Positions 1-13,278 of a stretch of 64,000 bases of DNA are shown here, piece after piece. The notes below the pieces were generated by a model that had not been told where the DNA came from, ran no database searches, and saw only the letters and a list, made by a program, of their open reading frames with translations. Location: assembly GCF_018873765.1 (NCBI RefSeq), contig NC_057925.1:50356010-50420009 (forward strand), in the 5' to 3' direction. How positions within the stretch are numbered: position 1 is the first letter of the stretch; each line of letters opens with the position of its first letter. The position numbers and the translations under genes were made by a program. The stretch is from Telopea speciosissima. Lineage: Eukaryota > Streptophyta > Magnoliopsida > Proteales > Proteaceae.

Positions 1-86
1 TAGCCTCTCCTTGAAGCAAGAGTAAGGTTGTGTATATTTTGACCCTCCCCATAATGGTAGAGCCTCGTACATTGGGTACACCCTTG
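1..86 (+). repeat. Au-type SINE, 3' part, cut by the window edge
   Basis: The first bases match the second half of the plant Au SINE: an 'acagcctctc..gcagggtaaggctgcgtac' type core, then the 'gaccctcccc' stretch and the 'ttgggtacaccctt' tail. It is diverged from the consensus as I remember it, and the tRNA-derived head lies before base 1. Two better copies lie near 52 kb. Confidence 0.65.
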
Positions 87-305
87 ATTGTATAACAACC
101 TTAAACTCTTTTATGGTATTCACACTTTCAACATATAATTTTAGGATTGGATGGAGGTGGAATACATTTCTAAGATAATAGTGGTAGAGCCTTGGGTACA
201 CCCTTGATTGTGTAAGAAACTTAAACTCTTACTGAATATGGTATTCACACTTTCAACATATAATTTTGGGAAGGGAAGGAGGTGAAATCCATTTTTTAAA
301 TAATG
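57..305. repeat. Two-copy tandem repeat, period about 126 bp
   Basis: The stretch starting at 57 (ggtagagcc...gggtacaccc...ttcacactttcaacatat) recurs at 183 with scattered substitutions and small indels. The repeat unit includes the tail of the Au SINE, so the duplication took place after that SINE inserted. Confidence 0.75.
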
Positions 306-792
306 AAACTTTTTTGTAATCTTGATTGTGTAACTACCTTAAAAATAGTTATGCTCTCAATATATAGCTTTTTCGGAGAAGAATGGACACGTTTCTTGCA
401 CGCCAAGCCAATGGATACACGGGAGGGAGTGCATTATAGTACATTATGGTTTGTATATAGAATACTCACATGATGAGAGACAATGCCAAGGAAAATATGA
501 GAATTTGTGTACTATAGAGAACATGCGCGTCTTTTTTCTTATTTTTTTTAAATAAAAAATTTGATTGAAAAAATATAATAAAATTTAACAATTAAATTTA
601 GAATAATTTGGAGCTAATAAAACAATCATGCTAGATAATAATTACAAAAGTTTCTATTTTGAGATCGCTTGCAACCATACCAAGCTCCAAGCTGATGTGA
701 GGAGGTGAGAGAAGATGTCATATGGGTGGAAAACTTGGTGTATGGTGTAGCAAAACCCTATGTACTACTACAGTAAGAAAAATTATCTCCTC
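306..792. other. AT-rich spacer, nothing recognised
   Basis: A/T-rich spacer with no convincing ORF, repeat boundary or RNA gene. It is presumably distal upstream sequence of the oxidoreductase gene. Confidence 0.4.
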
Positions 793-951
793 CCAGTTCT
801 TTGTCTGGTCCAATTCCCCTAGTGTCTGTAGATTGTAATAAAAGGGGGATGTGGACTTCACCTGGGCAAAGTGTTCGGACAGGGGTAGGATAGTCATTGC
901 GATCCCTTTATTACAATCACTGGTGGAACCGTTCGGACAAAGAACTAGAGC
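793..951. mobile_element. Foldback MITE about 310 bp upstream of the oxidoreductase start
   Basis: The left arm from 793 (cagttctttgtctgg...gattgtaataaaaggg) is repeated inverted at about 902-951 (...ccctttattacaatc...gacaaagaacta). The arms are about 50 bp with several mismatches. The spacer has the 'ggggtaggatagtcatt' core also seen near 12.26 kb. No clear target duplication was found. Confidence 0.6.
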
Positions 952-1185
952 GGACAAAGATCCGTAGATCACATGTAAATTCACATATCCCTATATCTCA
1001 GAAATGCGTGACTGCCACGCTCAATAAGGCGCGTGGGCTGCGTGGCTGTATTATTTTTTCTATCCTCAATGGCATCTCTCGTTTGAACTACAAAGTCGTT
1101 ACCTACATGGTTTTGACTTTGACTAGAATTGAATGGCATAAGCTGTCAGCCTGAGGTATTCGCCTGTTCCGCCGGCCATTCCCTT

Positions 1186-1192
1186 TATAAAT
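1186..1192 (+). promoter_or_regulatory. Probable TATA box of the FSP1-like gene
   Basis: TATAAAT lies 69 bp upstream of the ATG at 1261. This predicts a transcription start near 1215-1225 and a 5' UTR of about 40 bases. No other core promoter motif is evident. Confidence 0.55.
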
Positions 1193-1260
1193 CAACCCTT
1201 TCTTGAACGAGGCTGCTATGTTGTTTTGGCGATCTTACTCATTCACACCATAACACCGCC

Positions 1261-4200
1261 ATGGCTACAGAGGAGCTGAGTTCTGCAAAGAGGGTCGTTA
1301 TTGTTGGAGGAGGAGTTGCTGGTGCTCTTCTCGCAAAAACTCTCCAATTCCGTGCCGATGTCACCCTCATAGATCCGTAAGCTTCCCAATCTTTCTCTCT
1401 TACCGCTTCTTCTTATTTTATATGTAAGAAACACGAGAGGACTATGAAATTTGATGAGAATCATAAGAATTTTTGCTTAGATTTTTTTTGTTGTTCCTAA
1501 TATTGAAAGTGATTGTTCGAATTGAATTTTGTACTAACGGTGAGGTGATATTCGACAAATATTACCAAGTTTTCTCCAAAGTTTCATGCGTAATTTCAAG
1601 CTTATGGAAAAGTTTGAATTCATTGAAGCTCTTAATGTTGCATTTGATGCATTTTTGAATTCATTGAAGCTCTTAATGTTGCATTTGATGCATTTGTGTG
1701 TTGAATTTTCGTCGGCGTTTTAAAACCTGAAAAACCTATCGCATTCCACTATGTAGAATTTGAACTAGATCTGTGAGAAATCCAATCTGAATGATACATT
1801 TCCAAGATATTGACCCAATGAATGTAGTCAATTTGTCTGTGTTTCCCCGAGTGCTACATACCAGCTTGGTATCAGAGGACGAGAGAGTGGAGAAACTAAA
1901 GGAGAACGTTAGTACCCTCCAGGAAGGCCAACATCAAATCCTCTCCAAACTCAACGAGTTATTCGAGAGGCTAAGTGTTCAACGTACCAATACTGTGTTT
2001 GAGAGGTGAAATTTCATGAGCATCAACTCAAAATGAAGAAGCTCGCCCTCCAAATTTACGGACATCCAACTCTCAAAGGACGACTTTTGCACCCAAATTG
2101 GTCAAATTGGATTTCCCTCCCTATAAAGAGGATGAAGATACAACCAGTTGGATGTGCTGAGCCGAGCAGTTTTTCATCTTCCATTAAACGTCCGAGGAAG
2201 AAAGAGTGTGTTGGCATCATTCCACTTGGAGGCAATGCCGAACTTTGGTGTCAACTTTACAAGCAGGATGTTGGAAGCACATTGTGGCAGAATTTTTATG
2301 AAGGGTTGCACACCTGATTCGGTCCCACTCAGTTCCAAGACTTCTTTGGCGAGTTGGGGAAGTTCCAACAATCCAGTTCTATCCATGACTATCAAGAAAG
2401 ATTTGAAAAAATCTTATCCAAGGTGGGGTACCTCTCTCCTGAGCTCCAAGTGAACTGCTTTGTCAGCGGACTAAAAGATAGCATCAAGGTTGATGTCCTA
2501 GTTGGTTGCCCCACAACCTTATCTGCAGCTATTGGATTGGCTCGACTATACAAGCCCTGCGATCACTTACTTGAGAGAAAAAGCATTCCACCTAACATAG
2601 AACCTCTTCCCGTTCATTGACTCATGTCAACAGAGATGCAAGAAAGGCGGGCTAAGGGACTTTTCATGCCTAGACATCGATCAAGAAATTGTTCTTGATC
2701 GAAGGTTGTTACGAAGAGGAGTACACGTGGGAAGATCAATGTGATATTCAACAAAAATTTCCATCTTACGGTCTTGAGGAAAAGACCAAATCTAGCAGGA
2801 AGGATTTGTTACATACCACTGGATTGATTCAATGTGAATTGGATAGTCAATGTATAACAACTTTGAATATGCATGAAATCCATTTGTGTCAAGTCTACAC
2901 AGCTGGGTTCTGGTCCATTCATAGATGAAGTGATGTGCTTACCTTGTAAAGTTAGTAGCCTTTATCAGTCAATAATTCCTAGTTTACCAGTATAGCTTTT
3001 GACTGGAAACTTATGTAGTATAATATGGCAACCGGGGTCCTAGTGATATTAATTTGTAGAGGTTCTATGGTATAAGCTAGAGATTGCACAATTTTGATGG
3101 CGCAGGTTCTCTACCTTGTATTAATACTTCCTGATTCTCTTCATCCAAGTAAGCTGGAGCTGCCACTTACTGTTGTGTCATATGATCATTTGCTTATCAA
3201 TAAGGAGCACTGATATGATAAGCTTGGAAATCAATTAACATAACACAACACAAATGAAAAGCTTGGCTTTGGATAATGGGAGGTGCATATGCTGAGGGTA
3301 TTCCATGCTGCACAGATTGCCTTAACTTAGTGCTCAAAAAAGTATGTGTAATGAAGGTTATTGGTGTCACATAATCTAGCTTTTTGTAGTGTTCTTGAGT
3401 TTTTAGTGTCTTGGGAACTCTGCAACCTCAAATTGGCAGTGCAAATTCTCTTGATGTTTGTGCTTCAGTAATCTTAGTTATGCACTGGAACAGCTGAATA
3501 ATGATACAAGTACTTATGACATTCTCATTTCTGGTTCTTATAATCTATAATTAATCATCTGAGGCATCACTGGATGGAGTGGGTCTGTGACTAATGCTTT
3601 TGACTTTATTGTTGCTACTTTTGGATGAGAATCTTCGATATAATTTTAGAAGTCTAAAGTAGTAGGTTTCAGAAATCCAGAAAATAACTAGAATCGCAGT
3701 TACAGGTTTAGAAATCAGGTTTGAAGAGAAACCTAATATCAGGAGATCAAAAACTCTGATCTGGTCAAAAGGCTGGTCGAGTCCTTAATTTCAACAGGTG
3801 AACAATATATCAGAAACTGGTCTCAATCTAATTGTTAAATTCTCTTAGTTACTGAAGAATCCCACATGAAGTAGGAAACCACGGACTCTCAAAGGATATC
3901 TGAACAGTAATCAAATAAGTTCAGGTTAAGCAGAATGATGATAACAGACTTCAGTTATGCAACAAGCAGAAATCTGACATCAGGTCTTGAAAACAGTAAC
4001 TGATTTGAAGTTTCCAGAAATCAGAGTTGAAATACGTTTCTGAAAGCAACAAGAAGATCAGATTTTGAAAACTGGAATAGCTTAAGAACTTGATCCAATT
4101 AATATGTATGAAAATAGATCTGAAATCTCAGGTCCAAAACTAAATTTATTCTCAGCATAAAATCGTGAGAACAAAGATTCCAATCCGTAGATACTTGCAT

Positions 4201-7200
4201 GCCAAAAAATGTGTATACTCTGGTCCTGAGTGTTGGATCTTTATCCTTTCCAAACTTTGCAAGAAGGGCATGGATGCCAATGCATAAGAAAATGCCAATA
4301 TTGGTTCTTTCTGCATGTTGAGCTTTCCAACCAAGGATCTTGCTTTATATTTACAATACAATAGTTTTCTATACTTACCATATTAAATAGCTTTTCTTAT
4401 TCATTTTGGGCTTGTTTTGTTTAAATAGTAAGGAGTATTTTGAAATTCCATGGGCAAACTTGAGATCAATGGTGGAGCCATCTTTTGCAAAGAGGTCAGT
4501 GATCCGGCATACTGATTACTTCAAAAATGGACGTATAATCACATCTCATGCAATTAACATCACCGACACTGAAGTGTTAACTGCGGATGGTCTTCTGGTT
4601 CCCTATGATTATCTTGTCATAGCCACTGGCCATGCTGATTCTGCCCCCAAAGCAAGAACTGAAAAGCTCCAACAGTATGAAGCAGGTACTGATACTATTT
4701 TCAAAAGAACAATCCCTCTAGGAATATACTAATATTTGTAATATTTTCTTAATGTCTGCTTTTCTTTTTTCCCTAAACAATCTTAATAGTGCTTATAAAC
4801 TGTTTTTTTTCCCCTGGTATTACATGTAATAACTAAATAGGTCTGATTTACTGTCACATCATTTGTTATAGTATTATTTATAAGTGTTCACTTTGGTTCA
4901 AAACTATGAACAATTAATTATAGAAGTAGGAAAATATATTGATACTCTCTAATTATATGTAACTTAACATTGAAATTAAGTTTTAAATAACTAAAAAATT
5001 TAAATTGAAGTTTGTCCTAACCTAAATTATTACTTTACCAAAAGAAGGAAAAAAAATTACATAGTGTTTTAAATATTATATAAGGCCCTAAAGCTTAATT
5101 ATTATTATTTTTTGTTTTACGTGGGCCCTTCACTCATTGATATAGTGATGTTGCTCTGCTTCATAGACAAGGCAGTTCGCCCCTATCTCTTTTGTTTGAT
5201 AGGCCTAAAAAAATTAAGAATGATTTCACCCAAAAAAAAAAAAAAAGAATGAGAAAAGAGGATCGGCTATACAGTCCAAGGCCTTCCCAGAAACAAAGCT
5301 TTACAAAGGAACGAAAGACGGGGAATAACATAACTTGGTAGTTATAGAAAACTGGGGGTTTCGTCCTATTAAGCTATGTGATGCAAACCTAAAAGGTTAG
5401 CACGCCAAGATTGAAGCTGGAAGAGAATAGGGGTATGTATAATGAAGATAGATAGATAAGTTGTAGATGAAGATAGATAGGTGGCAGCCTAGAGTCCCAC
5501 TAGTTGCCCAACGTCGGAGTCCCACCAAGGTCATGATTGAAGGAGTCCCACCTTGATCCCACTTGAGTCTCACAAGCAAAAGTTCTCAAATAGAGCAATT
5601 TGTTTTCAATTCATGGTTGTCTTTTGAGAGCAGCCAAGACTTGCATTATATAGAGATAGAAATCTTGAGTACAACACATAGCAATAAAGAGACTCTTAGA
5701 ATTCCAAAACCCCTTTGGAATTCCCCATACATAGATAACAAGTCCTAGATATGGAAAACTGCCCTCAAGACCTAGAAAGTTGTTCCCAAGACATAGGAAC
5801 TACAAAAAAAAACAATAAAGAGACTTTTGGGATTCCAAGACAAGGTAATTCCCAACAAGTCAAATTGAGAAGACCTAAGCAAACATTAAAACTTAGTATT
5901 AGACTCTAGACTACTACTTAGGAAATTGAAAAGACTAACTACTAGTCCTAGGAAATAGAAAAAGGCTCATAATCATGCCTTGGAATACAAAAAGACAAAT
6001 ACTAAAATTGAGAAGGTATTCTAGTGGCTTCCTAGCAAGGCCACTAGATGCACTTCAGCAGAATTGCCCTGGCCAGCCTAGGCTGAAAATGATGGGCTGG
6101 GCTTGGACCAACATGTGGACCAGATTCTATAAAAGAACTCCCTGAACCAATTTCTCCCTGCATCACTATGATGGCCAAGATATTAACCCCCTTGAATTCT
6201 GCACAAATGAAAGCCTTCCAAACTGAATTGTTCTTGATTATGGAAACTGGACAGAGCCATATCGATTTCCTCCTATTCTTATATCTTATTCCTTTTCATG
6301 GGTGAATTTTGCCTATTTTCACATCTTGCATTTTCATAATTTACATATACAACATACTACATATTACTGTCAAGAGTAAATTTCTTGTTTTTCAGATATT
6401 TTGATTAAAAAAAAGTAAGGATTAGAAGCTTGAAAAACAAGGATTGGGTTACACCATGAATATGAAAGAGTTGCAATAATCATGGTTCTTGAATACCTTT
6501 TCATTCCTAACCTGCTGTAGCTCTTGAATTTAACAAACATGGTCTTCTACCCCTGATTTTCCAGATTTGGGCATTCCAAATTTCCATATCTTGAAAAGAG
6601 AGCAGTTCCCTAAGAGACACATGCCACACATTGACTTCAACATTTCCTTTCTACTACATCATGAAAGGACCGAATATGAGAGGTTAGGAGCTGTTTTTGC
6701 AGCCCTAAGACAAAAAATGCATATGTTATAGACAACCAATAGCCCCTATCATCAGATGATCAATGCCCAGAAAACTACATTTATGTGCAGTCAACATGAA
6801 GAATTGCACCGCAGCCCAAACTAGGTGATGGGGAAAATCCGATGGTATGACTTAACAATAAAGGCACCTTAGCTTTTCATTTCCAAAATCTTCTGTCATT
6901 TTTCTCCCTAATGCAATCAACAGTTTCAATTAAACCTAGCAGATTAGTATGTTAAAAAACGTTCCATTGGTCATTAGCTTGTGAAAATAGTAATCAGCCA
7001 ACCCCTACCTTTCATTGGAATCAAAACAAAGATGGATGAAAAGGTTGAATTTCAAGCTATATCTCAGCACCAAATATCACTCTAAAAACATCTGCATATC
7101 ATTTCCCAACTTAACTTTATTTACTTGCAGGAAAGATTCTCTTTGACTCATGATGCATCTTCATAAACCTGATCTATATGTAGATGTCATTAGTCGAGTC

Positions 7201-10200
7201 TCCCAATTATGAAGAAGTCCGTTTCTTTCTGCAGTCACTGATCTTCAAAGTGTACCTTCTTCCTCTTTATTCTATGTAATCCTGTACTTCTTTCCGCCTA
7301 AGCCTTAAACACCTTCTTCCAATGAACAAGGTGATAGGTAGTCAGTCCCCTGCTCTCATCCACACCATTAGACATTCTTTTGAAATTTGATTCTGTTGAA
7401 CCTTATTAGCAACCAAAGCTGGAACAGTGGAAAGGAGAGATAGTGTATTTTTTTAATAAGTAAAAATAGCAATTCAGTATTATGGATGACATAGCACTTC
7501 ATAGAATTTTTTTGGGATCTATTTCAAATACTTTCTCTAATAAATATTCAGGTTTTGGAGTGACCTGAGAATAATATTTACTGACCTTTCTTCTTTCTTT
7601 CTTTTTCCCTCTTTATTTCTTTATAATTGCTTGTTGAATCAAAAGCCTGTGATTTATATTAGCATTTGCTTTGAATTAGTGTTCTGTTTTTTAACGTTTG
7701 AAGGAACTAAAAAGAATATCTTGATTGTTGATTGAAGCATCTATTTCCTGTATGGCATCTATCAAGGTCATACAGGAACATCTTCCTAAGTGGGCCATCT
7801 AGGAGAATCATTGCTGTAAATTTTCTTAGAATTTTATGCATGTACGTGTTTATTTTTCTTATCTTGCATTACTTCTCAAAATATTCTCAACTTCATCATC
7901 TTATAAAATTAGTCTCTACATAAAAGAGTGATAGAGCAGGGACTAAGCATCACTTCTGGAGAGATACATTCCATGTCTTAGGTGGTCCTTATATCTAACT
8001 TCAGGCCTTCATCTTTTAAAAAACTAGAGTCCTGCCCTAGGTTAGAAGTATAAATCTTAAAATATTGAGCTCTGGATCCTCAAGGTGTATTTGTTGACCC
8101 AATCAGATATTAGAAATCTTTTTTTTCAATTAGTTTGGATTCATTATAAAATAAACCCATTTGTCATTTTTTTTAATGGTCATCTTGCTGAAATATTCGA
8201 TATCTAATTAGGTCAATGTTTTGAACCCTTGTTCAAATGGAACAGTGGTTCAGAATGGCAAAGAGTATGGACTATCAATCTGTCACTATTGGTCAGAATC
8301 CAATGAACTCAGTTCAACTGTGCTGTACCTTTCTCTTTGGTTTGCTACTTTTCCTTTTTAATTTCATGCAGTATTTGTTACTGTGGGCAGTATTTGCTCC
8401 ATGTCCACATGATAGGCCCTGCTAGAAAATTCCCCCTTCTATGCATCCCCTGGTACCTGCCCTTTTACTTGAACAAAGTGACAGCTATGTCGTTACAACG
8501 GTTATTCACAATTTCAGTTAACTGTATTATCTTTCTAATGGCAGAATACCAAAAGATAAAATCTGCTGATTCGATTTTAATCATTGGAGGGGGTCCCACT
8601 GGCGTTGAACTTGCTGGAGAGATTGCTGTTGATTTCCCTGAGAAGAAGGTTACTCTGGTTCACAGAGGGTCAAGGTTGCTAGAATTCATTGGACCAAAGG
8701 CTTCTAAGAAGACATTAGATTGGTTGATCTCAAAGAAGGTTGAAGTGATTTTGGAGCAGTCAGTTGACTTGAACTCTGTACCAGATGGAGATGGGACATA
8801 TAAAACATCCGGTGGAGAAACTATAAGGGCTGATTGCCATTATGTTTGCATTGGTCAACCAACGGGTTCAGCCTGGCTAAAGGAGACCATACTAAAGGAT
8901 ATGTTGGATATGCATGGGAGATTGAAGGTTGATGAGAACTTGAGGGTTATCGGTCGGAAGAACATCTTTGCCATTGGGGATATTACTGACATTCAGGTAA
9001 TGTAACTTGTATTCTCCCATGCTTGTGTGAAATATAACTTGATTGGCCACAAAAGGCATCGTAGAGGCAAGCCAAGTCTTATTTTGGGAAGCCTTGGCAC
9101 ACAAATATGCGTGAAAAATTGTGCCTCTTGTGCTCAAAGTCCCAAACATGTAGCCTGGCTGGCCAACCTACTGATATTAACTATAAGTGTACAATATGTG
9201 AGTCATGTATTCTTCTTTTTCCCTTGCCAAGTAAATTTTCCATTGAGCTATTTACAACGAAATATTTCTTTCTCTGGGGCTAGAGCCAACTAGGAGTCTA
9301 GGAGTGTCTGCCTCATGTACAAAAAAACTATCGAAGACTTGGCTTTACAAGTTACTGAGTAGAGGATATACTGAGGTATTAAACTGTTCTAGCTGAGAAC
9401 AAATATATTATATACTTTCTAAGAGATGCAACAATCTCCAGTTAACCTGGAGAATCTTCCACATAAAAGATTTGATAGGGTAAGCATCAACCAGTAATCT
9501 ATAACTCCTGAAAATAGTTGGTTCCTTTTTGGACTACTCATTAACATGTGTGGTGAATTATTACCGAACCAAAATAGAGGTTAAAAATGGCATAACTTTC
9601 TAGATACCTATAGAGCTCTCAAACTAATTCTTGGTCTAGAGGACCTCCTAGACATGTTGCACCGTTTGTACCATATTGGATTGAAATTAATAATATAGAC
9701 CACCTGTCTAATACAGAGGAGGTACTCTCATACTAGTGGGACTATACAGTTTTTGTCCTCTGAATGAAGTTCAGGAGTGCATCTTTGATCTGGGGTTGCA
9801 AGACCCTTACATTGATCCAGAGCGATAATGGATTGAATCCCATTGTTAAATATGCATCATCTAGCGAATTGCTTGGGCCAAAATCAGCATGATCAAATGA
9901 CTTTTAGCCATCCCATCTGTATTATGTGGTGTTTTAGAAATTCCATCTCCCAAGTTGCATATGGTAAATGTAAATATTTGCAATCATTTCATCGTGCTGA
10001 TTCTTTGGTTAAGAAATCTTAAGCAGGAACTGTTCTGGAGCATATCCCAATCCCTTTTTCAAGAGACATGCCCCATATATGTGGGCCCAGACCAGAAAAA
10101 AATAAATAGTTTTCATATTTTTGTCTAGTAAATGTAAAATTATTTATGTTGTAGCATTTTCACTTATTCTTCAGTAATTTTAATGCCTTAATTATTGTTG

Positions 10201-10502
10201 GTGGTGGTGGAAATTAAAAATCACAGGAGATCAAACAAGGTTACATTGCACATAGGCATGCTTTATTGACTGCCAAGAACTTGAAGCTTTTGATGAATGG
10301 AGAAAAAGAAAGCAAGCTGGAAAAATACAAGCCTGGTAGCCCACTTGCACTTGTTTCGCTTGGGAGGAAAGAAGGCGTGGCACAACTCCCCTTCACAACA
10401 ATAATCGGATGCATTCCTGGATATATCAAATCCAAGGACATGTTTGTTGGGAAGACAAGGAAGGAAATGGGCCTACAATCTTATCCCGCGGAGAATGAAT
10501 GA
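1261..10502 (+). CDS. FSP1/AIFM2-like FAD-dependent NAD(P)H oxidoreductase, 4 exons
   Basis: Exons 1261-1376, 4429-4685, 8545-8996 and 10227-10502 join with GT-AG borders and compatible phases into 1101 nt, 366 residues, the usual length of the plant family. What is seen: an N-terminal FAD-binding Rossmann motif VVIVGGGVAG (residues 12-21), a second NAD(P)H-binding Rossmann motif LIIGGGPTGVELAGE (from residue 136), and the C-terminal FAD contact NIFAIGD (264-270). These are the marks of the pyridine nucleotide-disulphide oxidoreductase fold in AIF/FSP1-type quinone reductases. In animals FSP1 reduces ubiquinone or vitamin K; the plant substrate is an inference. There is no N-myristoylation start (the N terminus is MATEE) and no clear targeting peptide. 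The start is the first ATG after the TATA box. Only 12% of the gene is coding; introns 1 and 2 (3.1 and 3.9 kb) are swollen by repeats. Confidence 0.9.
1614..1695. repeat. Perfect 41-bp tandem duplication in intron 1
   Basis: A 41-bp unit beginning ttgaattcattgaagctc occurs twice head to tail, with the junction near 1654/1655 and no mismatch. It looks recent, since the surrounding intron is otherwise diverged. Confidence 0.85.
1865..2930 (+). mobile_element. Ty3/gypsy-like retroelement fossil in intron 1
   Basis: A primer-binding-site-like string (ttggtatcagag, complementary to initiator Met tRNA) at about 1866 is followed by protein fragments of a plant Ty3/gypsy gag (for example GYLSPELQVNCFVSGLKDSI and IGLARLYKP). 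After them come fragments resembling the extreme C-terminal, chromodomain-type tail of pol (WEDQCDIQQKFPSYGLE). It is a broken fossil in the same direction as the host gene. Flanking LTRs were not recognised. The protein fragments are still readable, so it is of moderate age. Confidence 0.75.
3640..4140. repeat. Unclassified repeat-like sequence, 3' part of intron 1
   Basis: This segment is rich in cagaaatcag/gatctga-type words and has no ORF. Similar composition recurs in the ARPC2B intron near 34.8-35.9 kb, which suggests a shared dispersed repeat. I cannot define its ends or class. Confidence 0.35.
4686..8544. other. 3.9-kb intron 2 of the FSP1-like gene
   Basis: No exon, RNA gene or protein homology is visible. 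The part 5400-6170 has repeated agtcccac words and a different texture, and may be an old inserted element. The rest is A/T-rich intronic sequence. Confidence 0.5.
8997..10226. other. Intron 3 of the FSP1-like gene
   Basis: A 1.2-kb intron with a canonical gtaatg donor and a tcacag acceptor. It contains nothing else that I can recognise. Confidence 0.6.
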
Positions 10503-11964
10503 GAGCTGAGTGAAATTAATGTACTATCTGTAAATTTTTTCCAGTTTTTTCTTATTTCTTCCTCAGACTTGTTTCTGCAGAAGTCAAGTAAGCAAATAGC
10601 CTTCCAACCCTTGTGATGTCCAGGCTAAAAGTGAGAGTCAAGAGAAACAGGTTCGTGGATAATTGTTGTTTCTTGTATTCTTCTTTTAATACTTTTTTTA
10701 ATTATTTTCAACTCTGTAAGTTTCTTGTTACCTCCTTAATGGTTATCTGCTCACTGTTTGGGGCTTATTTATTTTTAATATAAAAAAGACAACTAATAAT
10801 GTAATAGATTTTGGAATGTAATGGCATATGCACTATTAGTTCTGTAATAGATTTTGGAATCTAATGGAATATGTATTTTGTGGTTTTGATTTCATTTTTA
10901 TCATCGAGAATGCAAAATTGACCTAGAATGTATTCCAAGAATGCATACCAAAAAAGAATCTTGACATCATATTGGAAGTTTTTTTTTTTTTTGGGGGGGG
11001 GGGGGGGGAAATAAATATTGGAAGAAAAGTTGAGATCGCATGGAAACAAGTTTGATTACAATTCAGGGGTTTGAGGAATATCTTAATTGGGTCTCCGATT
11101 ATCATGTGAAATACCAAAAAAATTATTTATCTGATATATATTAAGTAATAAATTAGGTAGATAAAAATCGTAATAAATAGATATGAATCATAATGAATCC
11201 AAAACATTTTTTGGGGGGGTTAATAATAATAAATGTTTCATAATTAATGACTAATAAATCCATTTTGTTAGTAATTAATCGTTTTCATAATTCAATGGCC
11301 CAAAGCCATGCGAAAGTGTGATAAGATTTAACATCCATTGGTTGTATAGTAATTAAAGAAGCAAACAAGCCTATTTCTGTAAAATCAATTGATAAAAATT
11401 GAAAATAAGAATCAGGTGATGCACTGGAGACAACCCCACATCACATCCATCAACATCGTAAGATGATGATGGTATAGTGAAGAAATGGTGATCACATCAT
11501 CACCATATCATCATCGTCAACTACTGCAATCTGTAACAACTACTCTGTAGTCTATAGTCTATAGCCTATATAGTCTATAACCACAACCACCAGGTATCAT
11601 AAGTTCATAACTCATAAGGCGAGAGAGATATAAGGGGAGAATGGCATTTTCGTCCTTTCGTACAGTACAGAATGTCAAAATCAAGAACTCCAAAAGTCAC
11701 TGGAGAGACAGAGAGAACGTCAGGAACCCAAAAGGCAATAAAAGGCCAAAACCAAACAAGCAAAAATAACAGAAAAAAGGACGGACGAATATACTTGTCC
11801 TTTCACTGTAGAGAGTGGGAGAGTGAGAGAGAAATAGACCATTGGATGACGTCACGTTATCTGATTTCCTATTCTCTTCCCTGCACTTGAAGCCAGAGCC
11901 TAGAGCCACTGGATTCTGCTCCTCTCCACGCACCCATGAGTTAGAAATCGTCCATCGCGCCCAT
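10503..11964. other. 3' flank of the FSP1-like gene and spacer
   Basis: This is 3' UTR followed by A/T-rich spacer. It contains a half-copy of a hAT-type MITE (10893-10953, gaatgcaaaattgac..gaatgcataccaaa; compare 60902-61012) and a homopolymer tract of about 14 T then 16 G (10979-11008). No gene was seen. Confidence 0.5.
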
Positions 11965-12168
11965 GGTTTGAGGATCTTTGTCCTCTCAATTACATTATCC
12001 GTATTTGACGTCAAGTATATTTAACAGATGAGGTAAAAATGACTATCTTACTCTTATCCGAATAAACTGTTTGTAGTGAGGTCCATGTGAGGTCCACCTC
12101 CTTCTATTAAATGTACTTGACCTCAAATACGGACAGTCTAATTGAGAGAATAAAAATTCTGATTGGAG
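11965..12168. mobile_element. Foldback MITE, arms about 58 bp
   Basis: The left arm (about 11967-12024) carries ctctcaattacattatccg then tatttgacgtcaagta. It is repeated inverted at 12109-12166 with few mismatches, around an 84-bp spacer. This is a typical non-autonomous TIR element; no target duplication could be assigned. Confidence 0.6.
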
Positions 12169-12299
12169 GAAAAATTGTCTTTTGCAATTCTCTGGCCATT
12201 CCATTTTTCCAAGTCTATCTAATAGGGGGTGGTTTTTACTCGGACAGTATGTTCGGGCAAGGGGTAGGATGATCATTTCCAAACCTATGAGAGGAATTG

Positions 12300-12560
12300 T
12301 AGAAAATGGATGGTCAGGGAATTGATATCGGTATCGTATCTCCTGATATAGACTATATAGATTGATTTTCCAAGTGATTGATCTTGATATTGTGTCGATA
12401 CTATATCGGTGACACGGTACGAATAAATGGTAAAAACAATTAAAAAAAAAAAAAATCATTTTAAAAGGAGAACCAGGATATATTTATCTAATACGATCGA
12501 TCTGTGTCGATACCGATCCAATATCATATTGAGTTTGAGTTGACCAATACCATGCACTAA
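12300..12560. repeat. GGTATCGATA-rich dispersed repeat, copy 1
   Basis: The region is full of gatatcggtatcg/tgtcgataccgatcc words and ends in actaaaaccatgag, the reverse complement of the 'catggttttag' edge seen in other copies. It belongs to a family with at least six other copies in this window (12780, 15570, 40480, 43700, 57965 and 61030). It is non-coding. Confidence 0.55.
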
Positions 12561-12779
12561 AACCATGAGTGTGGTAGCAGATGCCAAAATGTGAATCAAT
12601 GAAGCACAACTAAACGTGGTGCACATGTGATGGAGAGATCCTCATTTTCAACTTGATGCACGCCGTCCGAAAGGCACCCAGGCCATGTGTTGTCACCTGT
12701 TGCCACACTAATTTATCTCTAACTCGGGGGTGTGCTAGAGAAGAGTTCAATGGGAAGATAGAGAGAGACAGAGAGATCA

Positions 12780-12970
12780 TTTGTCAAATTCATGGTTTTA
12801 ATGCACAATATTGGATCATATATCGGTCACTTGCAAAATTAATATGATACCGATATAGCAGCACGGTATCAGCAGCTTGGCCATATCGGACAAATTTGCT
12901 CTTAATTCTCCTAAAAAAAATTTTGGTTGATTAACGAAACTGATACGTATCGTAACTCAAACCTGATCGT
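12780..12970. repeat. GGTATCGATA-rich dispersed repeat, copy 2
   Basis: Begins tcatggttttaatgcac, then runs through atattggatc, atatcggtc and gataccgatat words to about 12970. It has the same family edge as the copies at 43700 and 57965. Confidence 0.5.
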
Positions 12971-13275
12971 ATCATCATAAGAAGATTCCGGCTTCAGCGC
13001 AACCAGTGAAGGAGACGCGTCAAACAAGTGTCGGTGAATGACGTGGTGGTGACGAGTATGAAATATAGAGCGACGGCGCCGTCAAAAAAAAAATAAAAGA
13101 GGGAAATCAGAGATTTTTTCGCCGTCTGAAAAAAAAGGAAATCAGAGATATTTTCGCCGTCGGCAATCGTCATCGATGAGACCTCCGTATCCATCAAACC
13201 CCAAGCCCCAAGATACGGCTGTACGCCTGTACATCACTTTCCATCCATTGCAGGTACAGCAGATACAATCATTCC

Positions 13276-13278
<3 letters not shown>

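Noticed and set aside
10979-11008. T14-G16 run as a G-quadruplex regulatory element
   Set aside because: A single homopolymer run between genes. Instability or assembly error is as likely as function.
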